Source: Paenibacillus agilis (GTDB lineage: Bacteria > Bacillota > Bacilli > Paenibacillales > Paenibacillaceae). Taken from it: 64,000 nt of DNA. Position 1 is the stretch's first letter. Each line of letters opens with the position of its first letter. This document shows positions 35,935 through 44,558 of the stretch, in pieces. The notes under the pieces are model-generated. The model had not been told where the DNA came from and did no database searches. It worked only from the letters and a program-made list of their open reading frames with translations. The stretch is from positions 1 to 64,000 of the forward strand of contig NZ_VNJK01000002.1 of NCBI RefSeq assembly GCF_007786455.1, given 5' to 3'. Both the position numbers and the translations under genes were made by a program.

Positions 35935-38487
35935 TTATTTCACCAACTGACCACGTGTAACTCCAAGTTGGTTAGTTGCTTTCAGCTTACGCCATACTTG
36001 CGTGCCGCTAACTTGGCCAAGCAAAGCTTGCTGATAAAGATCAATAACCTCAGATACCTGCTCCGGTGTCTCCTCTAGGAACTCTACGCGATAAGTCGGA
36101 ACACCCAATTCCATAAAGTTCGCCAAGTATTCTGCACCCGATTGCTCGATAGCGTTATACACCGTGTTACGACAGCCTTCGTCAACACGAACAGGGTGAG
36201 ACATTCCGATACGGTCACGCAAGGAAATGTTGTGTTCCTCACATGGACGGCCACAGTTCGTATAGTCAGTACCCTCACTTAGGAATGTACAGTACGTACA
36301 GTGCTCCGTATGGAACATCGGCAAATGCTGATGAATAACGATTTCAAGCTTGGACGTTTCTGATTTACCCAACATATCAACCATTTGCTGAATATTCAAG
36401 TCATACGATGGAGTAATCTTGTCCAAACCTTCCTCGATAAATAACTGAACCGCTTTATGGTTCGCTACGTTCAAGGAGAAGTCACCGATAATTTGTGGGA
36501 ACTTACCGTATTCCAGCTGAACGTCAGCAGGTACAATACCTTCAGCAATTTGCTTTTCCCACCCCGCCTTAGCTTGCATATAGAAATACAAAGCTCCTGT
36601 ATTACGCACCAACACCGCATCTGGCTTAAGCTTCAAAATGTTGCGATGGTATCCGTTCTCGTTCGGCATATGAATACGCGGCGTAACAAGTGCAATTGGC
36701 TTGCCCGCAGCGCGACATGTTTCGATTGCAGCAGGGAACTGCTTAATAAATTCGAAGTCAGCGTAAATCATCGCTACATCCGTTTTTACCGCAGTTTGTA
36801 CCTGTTCCAGTGTACGACATAGTACCGTCAGCTGCGCTTCGCCATAAGCGACAGGCGTGTGCTCAACAACCCCATCCGCCATGACATCGACGTTATGCTT
36901 TACATACACAGGAGGCTTCGGTCGCTCGCCTGCCAAGTGATCCACAGCACGACGACGAATCGCATTCAACTCGCGCATTGGGACAATTACGTCACCTTCC
37001 AATGTTACGTCGATCTGCTCCAATTGGTATACTGTACCGCCAAGGCGGCCAAGCTGCTCTTCCAACAAAGCTTTGTCCATCGGGCGTTTCTGCGCCGCTT
37101 CCAGCATCATCTCAGAAGCAACTTCAACAGTTGTTCCCTTTTGCACGTCTGTCCACCACGTACGCAAAGGCTCGCCTACACGGCCTTCTACGCGCACATG
37201 CATCGGGAATACCTTATATGGCTTCTCCGTGTCAAACGTAGCACGCATGCGCTTATCTAACGCCTGGTCACTTGTCTTCCAAATCTTATCGCCAACTTTA
37301 ACTCGACGAAGATCTACATCGCTGCGGCCTGGAACAATGTCCACGACCCAGCCTTCTTCCGCTTCGCCTTCGAGCTTAACGCCCTTGCGGCGAAGATCAT
37401 AGATGCGTCCGCCTTCTTCCTTCTTCGTCGGGTCGCCTGCATCAAAGCCAATACCATCTCCGCGCTTAAGGGGCGCTTCGATCTTACACACGACGCCGTC
37501 GCGCAGTACTTGCTCAACGCGTCCTACATACACACCGCGGCTCTTCGGGAACGTACCGTCTACGAGCTGTTTATTGTTCGTACCGCTCAAGAAGCCATGC
37601 GTAAAGCCGCGAGAGAAGCTCTGCTGCAGTTCACGTACTTCTTCCTTCGTCGGTCCCGTCCATGTACCCGCAAAATAATCATCAATTGCTTTGCGATACT
37701 TGCTCACAACGTTCGCTACATACTCAGGCTGTTTCATACGGCCTTCGATTTTGAAGGAAACAACGCCTGCTTCAATTAAATCAGGAACGAGCTCAATTGC
37801 CGCCAAATCCTTCGGTGACAACAAATATGTGATATCACCCATCGGTTGATGCTCGCCGTCTACCATCATGTCATATGGCAAGCGGCATGCTTGTGCACAT
37901 TCACCGCGGTTCGCAGAGCGGCCGCCCCACATCTCAGATGTCAAACATTGTCCTGAGTAGGATACGCACAATGCACCGTGTACGAATACTTCAAGTGGTA
38001 CATTTGCAGAATCCGCAATTTTTTTAATCTGCTTCAAGTTATTCTCACGACCAAGTACAACCCGCTCCATATCGTACGGCTTCGTAAACTCAACCGCTTC
38101 AGGCGACGTAATCGTCATCTGAGTAGAACCGTGAATCGGGAAGTCTGGAGACATCTCACGGATCATTTTCACAAGACCTAGATCCTGTACAATAACCGCA
38201 TCCACCCCTGCATCGATACAAGCATCGATAAGAGTCTGCGCATCCTTCAATTCGTCCTCAAATACAAGTATATTGAAAGTCAAAAACCCTTTTACTCCAT
38301 AGCTATGCAAATAAGCCATAATGTCTGGTAGGTCATCCATGCGGAAGTTATTTGCACGCGCACGCGCATTGAACTTCTCTACACCGAAAAATATCGCATC
38401 TGCTCCGTTTGCAACGGCAGCTCTCATACAATCCCAATCTCCAGCCGGCGCCAACAACTCTATATCTTCTCGTCTAATCTCTCTCAT
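35935..38487 (-). CDS. U32 family peptidase / RlhA-type rRNA hydroxylation protein
   Basis: An 850-residue member of the long peptidase-U32 group with a DUF3656-type middle region. The N-terminal half carries ELLAPAGDWDCMRAAVANGA, FVHGALCVSYSGQC and the Cys cluster GECAQACRLPY (about 195-207). A later cluster, HTEHCTYCTF...CGRPC, is near 725-755. These conserved cysteines resemble iron-sulfur ligands in RlhA and TrhP/YegQ relatives that hydroxylate tRNA or 23S rRNA. The frame opens with two ATGs; GGAGG abuts the first, so ATG at 38487 (six-base spacing) is the likely start. Related two-domain proteins act in 23S rRNA C2501 hydroxylation in E. coli; the target here is not known. Confidence 0.85.
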   Translation of the reverse strand: MREIRREDIELLAPAGDWDCMRAAVANGADAIFFGVEKFNARARANNFRMDDLPDIMAYLHSYGVKGFLTFNILVFEDELKDAQTLIDACIDAGVDAVIVQDLGLVKMIREMSPDFPIHGSTQMTITSPEAVEFTKPYDMERVVLGRENNLKQIKKIADSANVPLEVFVHGALCVSYSGQCLTSEMWGGRSANRGECAQACRLPYDMMVDGEHQPMGDITYLLSPKDLAAIELVPDLIEAGVVSFKIEGRMKQPEYVANVVSKYRKAIDDYFAGTWTGPTKEEVRELQQSFSRGFTHGFLSGTNNKQLVDGTFPKSRGVYVGRVEQVLRDGVVCKIEAPLKRGDGIGFDAGDPTKKEEGGRIYDLRRKGVKLEGEAEEGWVVDIVPGRSDVDLRRVKVGDKIWKTSDQALDKRMRATFDTEKPYKVFPMHVRVEGRVGEPLRTWWTDVQKGTTVEVASEMMLEAAQKRPMDKALLEEQLGRLGGTVYQLEQIDVTLEGDVIVPMRELNAIRRRAVDHLAGERPKPPVYVKHNVDVMADGVVEHTPVAYGEAQLTVLCRTLEQVQTAVKTDVAMIYADFEFIKQFPAAIETCRAAGKPIALVTPRIHMPNENGYHRNILKLKPDAVLVRNTGALYFYMQAKAGWEKQIAEGIVPADVQLEYGKFPQIIGDFSLNVANHKAVQLFIEEGLDKITPSYDLNIQQMVDMLGKSETSKLEIVIHQHLPMFHTEHCTYCTFLSEGTDYTNCGRPCEEHNISLRDRIGMSHPVRVDEGCRNTVYNAIEQSGAEYLANFMELGVPTYRVEFLEETPEQVSEVIDLYQQALLGQVSGTQVWRKLKATNQLGVTRGQLVK

Positions 38488-38586
38488 TCTCATCCTCCGT
38501 AAGTTGCGTTAAGCACTAACTATATAAGTTTACCCCATTCCCCTGCTTCGATCTACCTAAAGTGATCATTTGCCATGATAACGGTC

Positions 38587-38625
38587 ACAAAAAAAAGCGC
38601 TACTCCTCAGAAATCGGAGTAACGC
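38587..38625 (-). terminator. terminator of the stalk-domain protein gene
   Basis: GCGCTACTCC (38597-38606) pairs with GGAGTAACGC (38616-38625). On the minus strand it is followed by TTTTTTTT. It starts 22 nt past the stop of the upstream gene. Confidence 0.85.
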
Positions 38626-38646
38626 GGCTGTATGGTATACTGCGGT

Positions 38647-39744
38647 TCACTGAAGTTCACTATCGCCAGAACCAACTACATGATTAATATTTAAAGTTTC
38701 TACGCCTTCCAGCTTATACTGAAGGGCAAACGTATTCACGAGAGAAATGTTGTCTCTCACTTTATTTCTATCTTTACTATACAAAACGATTGTAAATGCA
38801 GTGTCCCCGGCATATATAGTCCTCAAAAAAGAATAGTTATCCCCCTCATAGTAACCAAATTCATAGAAGGTGTTTCCTGCATAAGTGCCTATTCGAGGCT
38901 TTTCAAAGCCTTTTCCCTTTTTCGAACTATATCCATCAATCGAGTCAAAGTTCCCAAATGTGTTAGTTATTCTATTCTCATTATAGTAAGGCTTATGCGT
39001 TGGTTGATATTTTCTTAACCTTATATATAAAGTTAGATCATCATATCGATGTTCAAAAGTATGAGTTCTATCACTATTCATAAACTCATTTGGTCGCTTC
39101 CACTCCGTTGGATAAGCAATAGACCAACGGTAGTTAGGATGGCCAATACGTCGTAAGTTATGAGCATCATGAAGAATTTTCTTTTCTTGCTTAGATACAT
39201 CTGAGTATCGAACCAAGGCATATACCGGAATGTCACTATAAAAGTGGATAAAGTACTCCATCTTATATGTATCTTTAAATACCCGGATCGGCATAACCAT
39301 CTGTTCCCCACTTCCCTTTGTAGCGACTGGCAGATTTATATCTTTTCCATTTAAAATAGCGTGACGAGAGTCGCTATAAAACTCCCATGTCTGATTATCG
39401 TTTGCAAGTAGAATCCGATTTCCGTCTACACTCAACTCTAGGCCAGTAAACTTTGCAATCCAATGAGCCGGAAGCATAAAATGCTCATTTTCAATATAAG
39501 GCTTATTCTTCATTTTTATTATTTTGCCGTTATAAGAAGCTTCATTATGACCTGGACTTACATGTAGAAAATGTACGTCTTTATAAGAGTCAAATAGCTT
39601 TTCATCTGTCTGCGAAGCCGCCTGCGCCGCAACCTGATCAGTAGTTGAGATAACCATCCAACCTAATATACTCACAAATAACAATATCATTTTAGCGGTG
39701 CTGCCCTTACAGCATTGTACATGCACATTTCTGCTCATTAGCAT
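38647..39744 (-). CDS. exported protein with copper-amine-oxidase-N-like (stalk) domain
   Basis: A 365-residue secreted protein. A signal peptide is visible (MILLFVSILGWMVISTT at 19-35, then Ala-rich cleavage region near 40-45). Residues about 85-160 resemble the stalk (CuAO_N1) domain common in Paenibacillus exported proteins, with paired LPAHWIAKFTG / DGNRILLAND and MPIRVFKDTYK / FYSDIPVYALV blocks. The C-terminal 190 residues are beta-rich and unassigned (possibly a PsbP-like fold). There is no catalytic oxidase domain. The ATG at 39744 follows GGGGAG by nine bases. A terminator follows. Function unknown. Confidence 0.65.
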   Translation of the reverse strand: MLMSRNVHVQCCKGSTAKMILLFVSILGWMVISTTDQVAAQAASQTDEKLFDSYKDVHFLHVSPGHNEASYNGKIIKMKNKPYIENEHFMLPAHWIAKFTGLELSVDGNRILLANDNQTWEFYSDSRHAILNGKDINLPVATKGSGEQMVMPIRVFKDTYKMEYFIHFYSDIPVYALVRYSDVSKQEKKILHDAHNLRRIGHPNYRWSIAYPTEWKRPNEFMNSDRTHTFEHRYDDLTLYIRLRKYQPTHKPYYNENRITNTFGNFDSIDGYSSKKGKGFEKPRIGTYAGNTFYEFGYYEGDNYSFLRTIYAGDTAFTIVLYSKDRNKVRDNISLVNTFALQYKLEGVETLNINHVVGSGDSELQ

Positions 39745-39853
39745 CTTTTCGTTCTCCCCAAGTTGTATTGTTGAATAAACAAATAAAATAGCTCTGGCCC
39801 AGTCCTCAGATCACCCCCCTACCGCACGCCCCAATTATACCCAACCTATACAC

Positions 39854-39881
39854 AAAAGAGCACCCCTAGGGATGCCCTTTT
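39854..39881. terminator. terminator of the two-domain PepSY gene
   Basis: AAAGAGCACCCC (39855-39866) pairs with GGGATGCCCTTT (39869-39880), a tight hairpin 31 nt after the PepSY gene stop with A/T tails on both sides. Confidence 0.7.
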
Positions 39882-39911
39882 ATCTACTTCTAAATTAAAT
39901 ATCTTCGCTAA

Positions 39912-40550
39912 TTAGTCTTCCAATTCCACTTTTAATACTTTGCCTGTCTCAGCACTTACGTACACAGTAGCATCGTCGCCCTTTTTCACATCAATTTCTA
40001 CTTCATATACATATTCATATACGTGATTGCGGAACTTTTTCTCAAGCTCAACATCTTCCACTTTACCAGATACTTGGGACAATGCTATTTTCTTAGCTTG
40101 CTCTTTGCTGAAATTCACTTTAGTTGTAGGTGCATTTTTCTTATCATCACGATCATCATTGTCATCGTCATTATCATCATGGTCGTCACGATCGTTATAA
40201 TCGTCGTCATGCTTGCCATTCTTTTTAAAATCCTTTTCCCACGTCACAAGAGCTGTCGTTGCATCGATGATCACTTCATCTTCTTTATCTTTGCGGTTCT
40301 CGAACTCAACATGATAAACGAGACGACCATTGATGTTCTCCAATTCGATTTCATCAATTTTAGCATCCTTGAACAAACCTTTAGCGATTGTCTTCGCTTG
40401 TGCGAGAGATAGTTTCACTTCATTTTGATTAGCTGCTTGCACTGCTCTTGCCTTCGTTTCGTTATTGTTGTCGGCCATAACTACAGAACCAAATCCTACG
40501 CCACCCATTAATACTGCTCCTGCAACTGTTGCTACTACCCAATTTTTCAT
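39912..40550 (-). CDS. exported protein with two PepSY domains joined by an Asp-rich linker
   Basis: A 212-residue secreted protein. The signal peptide is about residues 1-26, with cleavage near VMADN. PepSY domain 1 (about 45-108; LSLAQAKTIAKGLF...YHVEFE...DATTALV) and domain 2 (about 145-212; FSKEQAKKIALSQV...YEVEIDV...SAETGKV) flank an acidic linker (113-137, Asp/Asn/Arg/His). PepSY modules often inhibit proteases or act near the cell wall; an HtrA-like protease gene lies nearby. The acidic linker could bind Ca2+ or other cations. The promoter region carries three TTCTCAT repeats shared with its paralogue, so a common regulator is likely. Confidence 0.85.
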   Translation of the reverse strand: MKNWVVATVAGAVLMGGVGFGSVVMADNNNETKARAVQAANQNEVKLSLAQAKTIAKGLFKDAKIDEIELENINGRLVYHVEFENRKDKEDEVIIDATTALVTWEKDFKKNGKHDDDYNDRDDHDDNDDDNDDRDDKKNAPTTKVNFSKEQAKKIALSQVSGKVEDVELEKKFRNHVYEYVYEVEIDVKKGDDATVYVSAETGKVLKVELED

Positions 40551-40664
40551 TTTGTTTTCCTCCTAATAATGTATCGTTAAATTTAATTTCATTCGTACTT
40601 CGTAATCATCTTCATTCTTGCGACTATGCTGCCGTTTGCTCTTGTTGTTCTTTCCTATGACCTT

Positions 40665-40720
40665 ATATTAACCCTGCTAAATGAGAACACATGGATAGAA
40701 AGATGAGAATTTGATGAGAA
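40665..40720 (-). promoter_or_regulatory. triple TTCTCAT direct-repeat promoter of the two-domain PepSY gene
   Basis: Minus strand, 5' to 3': TTCTCAT (40720-40714), 4 bp, TTCTCAT (40709-40703), 15 bp, TTCTCAT (40687-40681), 10 bp, -10 TAATAT (40670-40665). Repeat starts are 11 and 22 bp apart, one and two helical turns. No SigA -35 is present; the last repeat occupies its place, the layout of an OmpR/PhoB-family activated promoter. The same arrangement occurs at 41556-41611. Confidence 0.7.
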
Positions 40721-40811
40721 ATGAGCAAGAAAAGATGAAACGGTTTATCACTATTGCAATATTTCTGTAAAGGCTATTGGCATGAGCATTCCTAAGCCCG
40801 AACATACAGAA

Positions 40812-40836
40812 AGACACCTCCTGGGGAAAGGTGCCT
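40812..40836 (-). terminator. weak hairpin after the Asp-tail PepSY gene
   Basis: AGACACCT (40812-40819) pairs with AGGTGCCT (40829-40836), one G-U pair, 9-nt loop, followed on the minus strand by a short T-rich stretch. It lies 115 nt past the stop. Confidence 0.4.
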
Positions 40837-40950
40837 CTCATCATCCCTGCTATTTATATAAAAACAATTGGAGTGGCCAACATCTTACTTATTATTTGTA
40901 TTTGTTCTTGCTGTTGTTGCATCTAATCGAACAATACGAATAACTAAATC

Positions 40951-41478
40951 TTAATCTTCGTCTCCATCATCACTATCATCATCTTGATCGTCATCGCTGT
41001 CGTCATTATCGTCATCATCATTATCATCGTTGTCATCATCTTGATCGTCGTTATCATCATTATCGTCACGATTATCATCTATATCGTCATTATCATCATC
41101 GTTGTCATCGCGATCATCGTCTCTGTCATCATGATCATCATCGTCATCATTCGATTTGAAATCTTTTTCGAATGTTACGCTTCCCGTATCTGCATCAATG
41201 TAAATCTCATCTTCTTTATCTTTGCGGTTCTCGAACTCGACATGGTACACAAGACGGCCATTTTTCTTTTCCAGCTCGATCTCATCGATCTTGCCGCCGT
41301 TATACACTTGCTTCGCAATTTGTTTTGCTAACGTTAACGAAATTCGAACTTCGTTCTTTTTCGAAGTTTGCACAACCTTCGCTTGCTTATTATCATGATC
41401 CGCATTCACTACACTACCAAATCCAAGTCCACTTACCACTAACGCACCTGCCACTGAAGTCGCAATCCATTTTTTCAT
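40951..41478 (-). CDS. exported PepSY protein with a long Asp-rich C-terminal tail
   Basis: A 175-residue secreted protein paralogous to the product of 39912-40550 (shared MKxW...VAGA signal, GSVV, and the identical stretch GRLVYHVEFENRKDKEDE). The signal peptide is about 1-26 and the single PepSY domain about 45-108. The second PepSY domain is absent; instead residues 111-175 are almost wholly Asp with scattered Asn, Ser, Arg, Gln and His. The polyanionic tail may bind Ca2+ or wall cations, or be a repeat-expanded remnant of the linker. AAGGAGGAAATGTAAG precedes the ATG. Promoter with three TTCTCAT repeats. Confidence 0.85.
   Translation of the reverse strand: MKKWIATSVAGALVVSGLGFGSVVNADHDNKQAKVVQTSKKNEVRISLTLAKQIAKQVYNGGKIDEIELEKKNGRLVYHVEFENRKDKEDEIYIDADTGSVTFEKDFKSNDDDDDHDDRDDDRDDNDDDNDDIDDNRDDNDDNDDQDDDNDDNDDDDNDDSDDDQDDDSDDGDED
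40954..41148 (-). repeat. GAT/GAC-type Asp-codon low-complexity repeat
   Basis: About 195 bp made almost only of GAT, GAC and AAT/AAC codons on the coding strand (ATC/GTC on the plus strand), encoding the Asp-rich tail. Such imperfect trinucleotide tracts are prone to slippage, so tail length may vary between strains. The opposite strand reads as a false hydrophobic Ile/Val ORF. Confidence 0.8.
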
Positions 41479-41555
41479 CTTACATTTCCTCCTTGAAAGT
41501 TGAATTGTCGTTATGCTTCCTGCTGTACGATTCTGCTGTTCTTACTTACATCCTT

Positions 41556-41611
41556 ATCATAGATGTCGAAAATGAGAAGAAAATAATAGCAAAATGAGAA
41601 ATTGATGAGAA
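41556..41611 (-). promoter_or_regulatory. triple TTCTCAT direct-repeat promoter of the Asp-tail PepSY gene
   Basis: Minus strand, 5' to 3': TTCTCAT (41611-41605), 4 bp, TTCTCAT (41600-41594), 15 bp, TTCTCAT (41578-41572), 10 bp, -10 TATGAT (41561-41556). Repeat phasing and distance to the -10 are identical to those at 40665-40720 while the spacer sequences differ, so the repeats themselves appear to be under selection. Confidence 0.7.
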
Positions 41612-41621
41612 TATAAGAATA

Positions 41622-41651
41622 ACAAAAAACCTGCTCCGTGAAGAAGCAGGT
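41622..41651 (-). terminator. terminator of the HtrA-like gene
   Basis: ACCTGCT (41629-41635) pairs with AGCAGGT (41645-41651); on the minus strand a run of T follows. It starts 12 nt past the stop and insulates the PepSY promoter at 41556-41611. Confidence 0.8.
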
Positions 41652-41662
41652 CCACCATCTTC

Positions 41663-42700
41663 TTATTTTTTCCCTAACGTTACTTTCTTTTCAACTACTT
41701 TACCATTAGATCGTTGCTTTACCTTCACCTTAATGGTTTTACCCGGCAATACGCCTTTAAGCGCCTCGTTTACATCAACAATCGTTTGAACAGCATGACC
41801 GTTCACGGTGAGCAGTTTGTCTCCTTTGCTCAAACCCGCTTTTTTGGCATTTGCCGATTTCACCTCTGTAATCGTCAATCCTTCTTTCGTCGGCAATCCG
41901 TAAGAGGCCGCCCAGCTCTCTTCCAACATAATACCAATCGAAGCTCGTCTCACCTTGCTATGTTGAAGCATTTCAGATACTACCCATCTTACCGTATCTG
42001 CAGGCACAGCGAATCCAAGCGTATCAACATCCTCGCCGAATGCCTTCAACGTATTTACACCAATTACTTCACCACGTAAATTAACAAGCGGTCCGCCGCT
42101 ATTTCCTGGATTGATCGCTGCATCTGTTTGCAAATATCGATAAGGCTCATCAATATTGCGATCCAATCCGCTTACAACTCCTGCACTCACGCTATTTCGC
42201 AGCTTTACTTGTAAAGGAACTCCGAAAGCAACAACTGTTTCACCAAGCTCCACTTTTTTGTCATTAGAAGCCAGCTTCAGCGTCTTCAAGTTCTTTGCAT
42301 TAATTTTAATCAAAGCAATATCAGTCTCTACATCTACCAGAGACTTCACCACATCGTACTTCTTCCCATCCTGAAAAATAACTTTTACATCTTTGAGCCC
42401 ATTTACTACATGTGCATTTGTAACGATCCAGCCATCACTGCGAATGGCAAAGCCAGAGCCAAATCCTAGCGCATCCCGCGGATCTTCCACTTCTTCTAAC
42501 AACAATGGATCTTGCCCAATAATCGTTACTACCGCAGGATTCACCTGTTTTACTAGATTCGGAATAACATTCGATGACACTTTAGCTAAAGCAGTTGAAG
42601 ATTGTACAGCTCCTACAGAATGAGGAACCACCGTTACGGCTACAGCCATAACTAACGTTATTATCATAGTAAATAAAGGCCAACTTCTCGTTTTCTTCAC
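41663..42700 (-). CDS. HtrA/DegP-like exported serine protease with PDZ domain
   Basis: A 345-residue trypsin-like envelope protease. A signal or anchor helix (about 10-31) is followed by the catalytic triad His97 (TNAHVV), Asp127 (TDIALI) and Ser201 (GNSGGPL), then one PDZ domain (about 260-340). The frame opens at an ATG at 42718, but AGGAG lies eight bases before a GTG at 42700, and MKKTRSWPLF is a normal signal-peptide start. Family members degrade or refold damaged exported proteins and respond to envelope stress. Two PepSY genes, possible protease modulators, follow it on the same strand but have their own promoters. Confidence 0.9.
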   Translation of the reverse strand: MKKTRSWPLFTMIITLVMAVAVTVVPHSVGAVQSSTALAKVSSNVIPNLVKQVNPAVVTIIGQDPLLLEEVEDPRDALGFGSGFAIRSDGWIVTNAHVVNGLKDVKVIFQDGKKYDVVKSLVDVETDIALIKINAKNLKTLKLASNDKKVELGETVVAFGVPLQVKLRNSVSAGVVSGLDRNIDEPYRYLQTDAAINPGNSGGPLVNLRGEVIGVNTLKAFGEDVDTLGFAVPADTVRWVVSEMLQHSKVRRASIGIMLEESWAASYGLPTKEGLTITEVKSANAKKAGLSKGDKLLTVNGHAVQTIVDVNEALKGVLPGKTIKVKVKQRSNGKVVEKKVTLGKK

Positions 42701-42775
42701 ACCCAGCACTCCTGACATTGCATATAATCATATTCTCATATCTATCTATTATAGTCGTTCTCCCTAGTTAGGGAA

Positions 42776-42808
42776 TAAAAAAACTCTTTGACGATAATCA
42801 TCAAAGAG
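42776..42808 (-). terminator. terminator upstream of the HtrA-like gene
   Basis: CTCTTTGA (42784-42791) pairs with TCAAAGAG (42801-42808); the minus strand continues with TTTTTTT. It likely ends transcription from the small membrane protein gene, 200 bp upstream. The 42809-43009 stretch between them shows nothing else. Confidence 0.75.
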
Positions 42809-43009
42809 CTCAATACTATCCGACGTCTATAAATCAGTCCCCACTTGACTGATTTCTTCTACACATATCTGTTGTTCCACTTCCCAGCTTCTAACTCAGC
42901 CGGCAGCGATGTCCCTTATTACTCTCATATGTACGAATACCCCATTACATATAAATCAAGCAAGAGTTAGCAACATCCTACGTTATCAAACTAATAGAAG
43001 CTAGCTGCA

Positions 43010-43249
43010 TTACTTTAAAAAGAAGAAATAATCTGGCGGATTCATTCCAAGATACCCGTAAACCATAACGATATCTGCAAGAATAAATGTAAGCAAGCTT
43101 ACTGCAGCAAATCCAAGTGCGAATAAGTTACGGGGACGCTGCTTCACTTGTCTAATCAGTGCCCAGAGCAAAATTAAAGTAAATGCGACCATAAATACAT
43201 CGAACCAATCAAAGGCGACTTTGCCTGCCTCACCTGCAGCTATTAACAT
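43010..43249 (-). CDS. small two-helix membrane protein (DUF2759-like)
   Basis: A 79-residue protein with two hydrophobic helices (about 18-34 and 46-68) separated by a basic loop (RQVKQRPRN). The NLFALGFAAVSLLTF segment resembles the short DUF2759 proteins of Bacillales; this link is from memory and moderate. The frame is open from 43270, but ATG at 43249 has GGGAGG six bases upstream. It has a good SigA promoter at 43292-43320. Function unknown. Confidence 0.75.
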   Translation of the reverse strand: MLIAAGEAGKVAFDWFDVFMVAFTLILLWALIRQVKQRPRNLFALGFAAVSLLTFILADIVMVYGYLGMNPPDYFFFLK

Positions 43250-43291
43250 GGTGGACCTCCCTTTATGCAAAGAGTTTACCTATCTTATCCC

Positions 43292-43320
43292 ATGTTATAT
43301 TTATCCATTCTATCTTGCAA
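43292..43320 (-). promoter_or_regulatory. SigA promoter of the small membrane protein gene
   Basis: Minus strand: TTGCAA (43320-43315), 17-bp spacer, TAACAT (43297-43292), 42 bp before the ATG at 43249. Confidence 0.65.
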
Positions 43321-43521
43321 CATAAATGTTGGAAATCCAACTAGATTGTCACGATTTAGTCACATTTATAAATGGCATACAGAGTACATCGTGACTATAT
43401 TCATGGTCTTGACTGATTAATAACCTTAATTATTAAGTTCGTAAACTGCTCCGGTATGTATGACCTAAGCATATTTGCTAATTCCAATGAGCCGTCCAAC
43501 AAACCATAACATCTACTTACC

Positions 43522-44289
43522 CTATGGAAGTAGTTCAATCTCATCATAAGAGCGAATCATGACATGCGCTGATGCTGGCTTTTGTTGAAAGCGTCCATCC
43601 TCATCAATAAAAATGTGCATTGCACAGCCTGCGCTAGCACTCATCTCCATATCCCCAGTAGAATCTCCAATGACGACAACGTCCTTCGGCTCTAATCCAA
43701 GCTCTTCACAAGCCAAATACACCATATCCGGATATGGCTTGCCATGTGATACACAATCATCCCCAACGACACTATCAAAATGCTGGCGAATCCCCATCTT
43801 CGTCAGATGATCTTGGGAAGGCTCTTTATCATCTGCAGTAACAACACCTAATTTTAGGCCAAGTTGTTTACAGCGCTCCAAGAACGCCACAACTCCACGC
43901 ACAGGTTCAATTTTGGCGTTTAATACATTGCCTGCATTTGCGTGTTCAAATACATCGGTAGCGCGACGTACCGCGTCATTCCAAGGCACACCAGCCCGAT
44001 ATAAATAATAAGCAGCGATCCCTATCATTTGCGAAGGAGAACCCATCGCAAGTGGGCCAAAGCGGTCATGAGACAATACATGACGCCCCTCATCAAGCTC
44101 AACACCTAGCAAAAAACCTGGCCCCTCAGGTAGTTCTGCTCCTTCTAGACGCAGCTCCCGCTCCAAACCCTCTAACACGGTTTCTGCCCAACGGCCCCAT
44201 AGACTAATAAACTGCAATAAAGTACCGTCTTTGTCTAACAGCACACCTTTTACTTGCACACGATTGCCGCCTACACTCAGTTCTGCCAT
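43522..44289 (-). CDS. HAD-superfamily hydrolase (phosphoglycolate phosphatase-like)
   Basis: A 255-residue haloacid-dehalogenase-type phosphatase. Motif I is DKDGT (19-23, nucleophile Asp19, acid/base Asp21); motif II is VVTADD, and motifs III/IV are GKPYPDMVY and VVIGDSTGDMEMSASAG. A helical cap lies between motifs I and II. The frame opens at 44376, but ATG at 44289 follows AAAGGGTGAG and yields a normal start just before motif I. Substrate is unknown; phosphoglycolate or sugar phosphates are typical. Confidence 0.87.
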   Translation of the reverse strand: MAELSVGGNRVQVKGVLLDKDGTLLQFISLWGRWAETVLEGLERELRLEGAELPEGPGFLLGVELDEGRHVLSHDRFGPLAMGSPSQMIGIAAYYLYRAGVPWNDAVRRATDVFEHANAGNVLNAKIEPVRGVVAFLERCKQLGLKLGVVTADDKEPSQDHLTKMGIRQHFDSVVGDDCVSHGKPYPDMVYLACEELGLEPKDVVVIGDSTGDMEMSASAGCAMHIFIDEDGRFQQKPASAHVMIRSYDEIELLP

Positions 44290-44497
44290 TTTTCTCACCC
44301 TTTGCCCTGTAGTCCATTCACGGATATTTCGTCTATACAATGTTTTCGACAAAGAAAGTCTTTTTCCTTCCAACAATCCCCTGTCGTAGACAACAGTTGA
44401 GTAAGCTTACGAGCCTGAAATCTAAATCCGGTACAATTGGCAACCAATATGCAAGCAGATCCTAAAACGATTCGAACGCAGCAACAACGGCGCATAT
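44290..44497 (-). other. upstream region of the HAD gene, nothing recognised
   Basis: About 210 bp between the uvrA terminator and the HAD gene. A minus-strand frame is open here, but its translation (Cys-rich, no family resemblance, no ribosome-binding site) is unconvincing. No clear promoter was found. Confidence 0.4.
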
Positions 44498-44558
44498 AAA
44501 AAATGCGATGTAATCAGGGAAAGCTGCAATAATACTGCCTCCCTTGCTACATCGCATT
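44498..44558 (-). terminator. terminator of uvrBA
   Basis: AATGCGATGTA (44502-44512) pairs with TACATCGCATT (44548-44558), with a further AGGGA/TCCCT inner pairing. The minus strand ends in a T run. It is about 120 bp after the uvrA stop. Confidence 0.75.

Larger units (their letters stand above)
40551..40950 (-). other. 400-bp intergenic region between the two PepSY genes
   Basis: It holds the regulated promoter of the downstream PepSY gene (40665-40720) and a weak terminator for the upstream one (40812-40836). I see no gene on either strand. Confidence 0.5.

Noticed and set aside
40141-41150. CRISPR or tandem-repeat array
   Set aside because: The repeats are trinucleotide-level coding repeats inside ORFs, with no repeat-spacer structure.
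40984-41331. Plus-strand ORF of almost only Ile and Val opposite the Asp tail
   Set aside because: It is the reverse complement of GAT/GAC repeats; no ribosome-binding site or family resemblance.
44295-44495. Cys-rich 66-residue minus-strand ORF upstream of the HAD gene
   Set aside because: No ribosome-binding site, overlaps the HAD start in another frame, no recognisable family.
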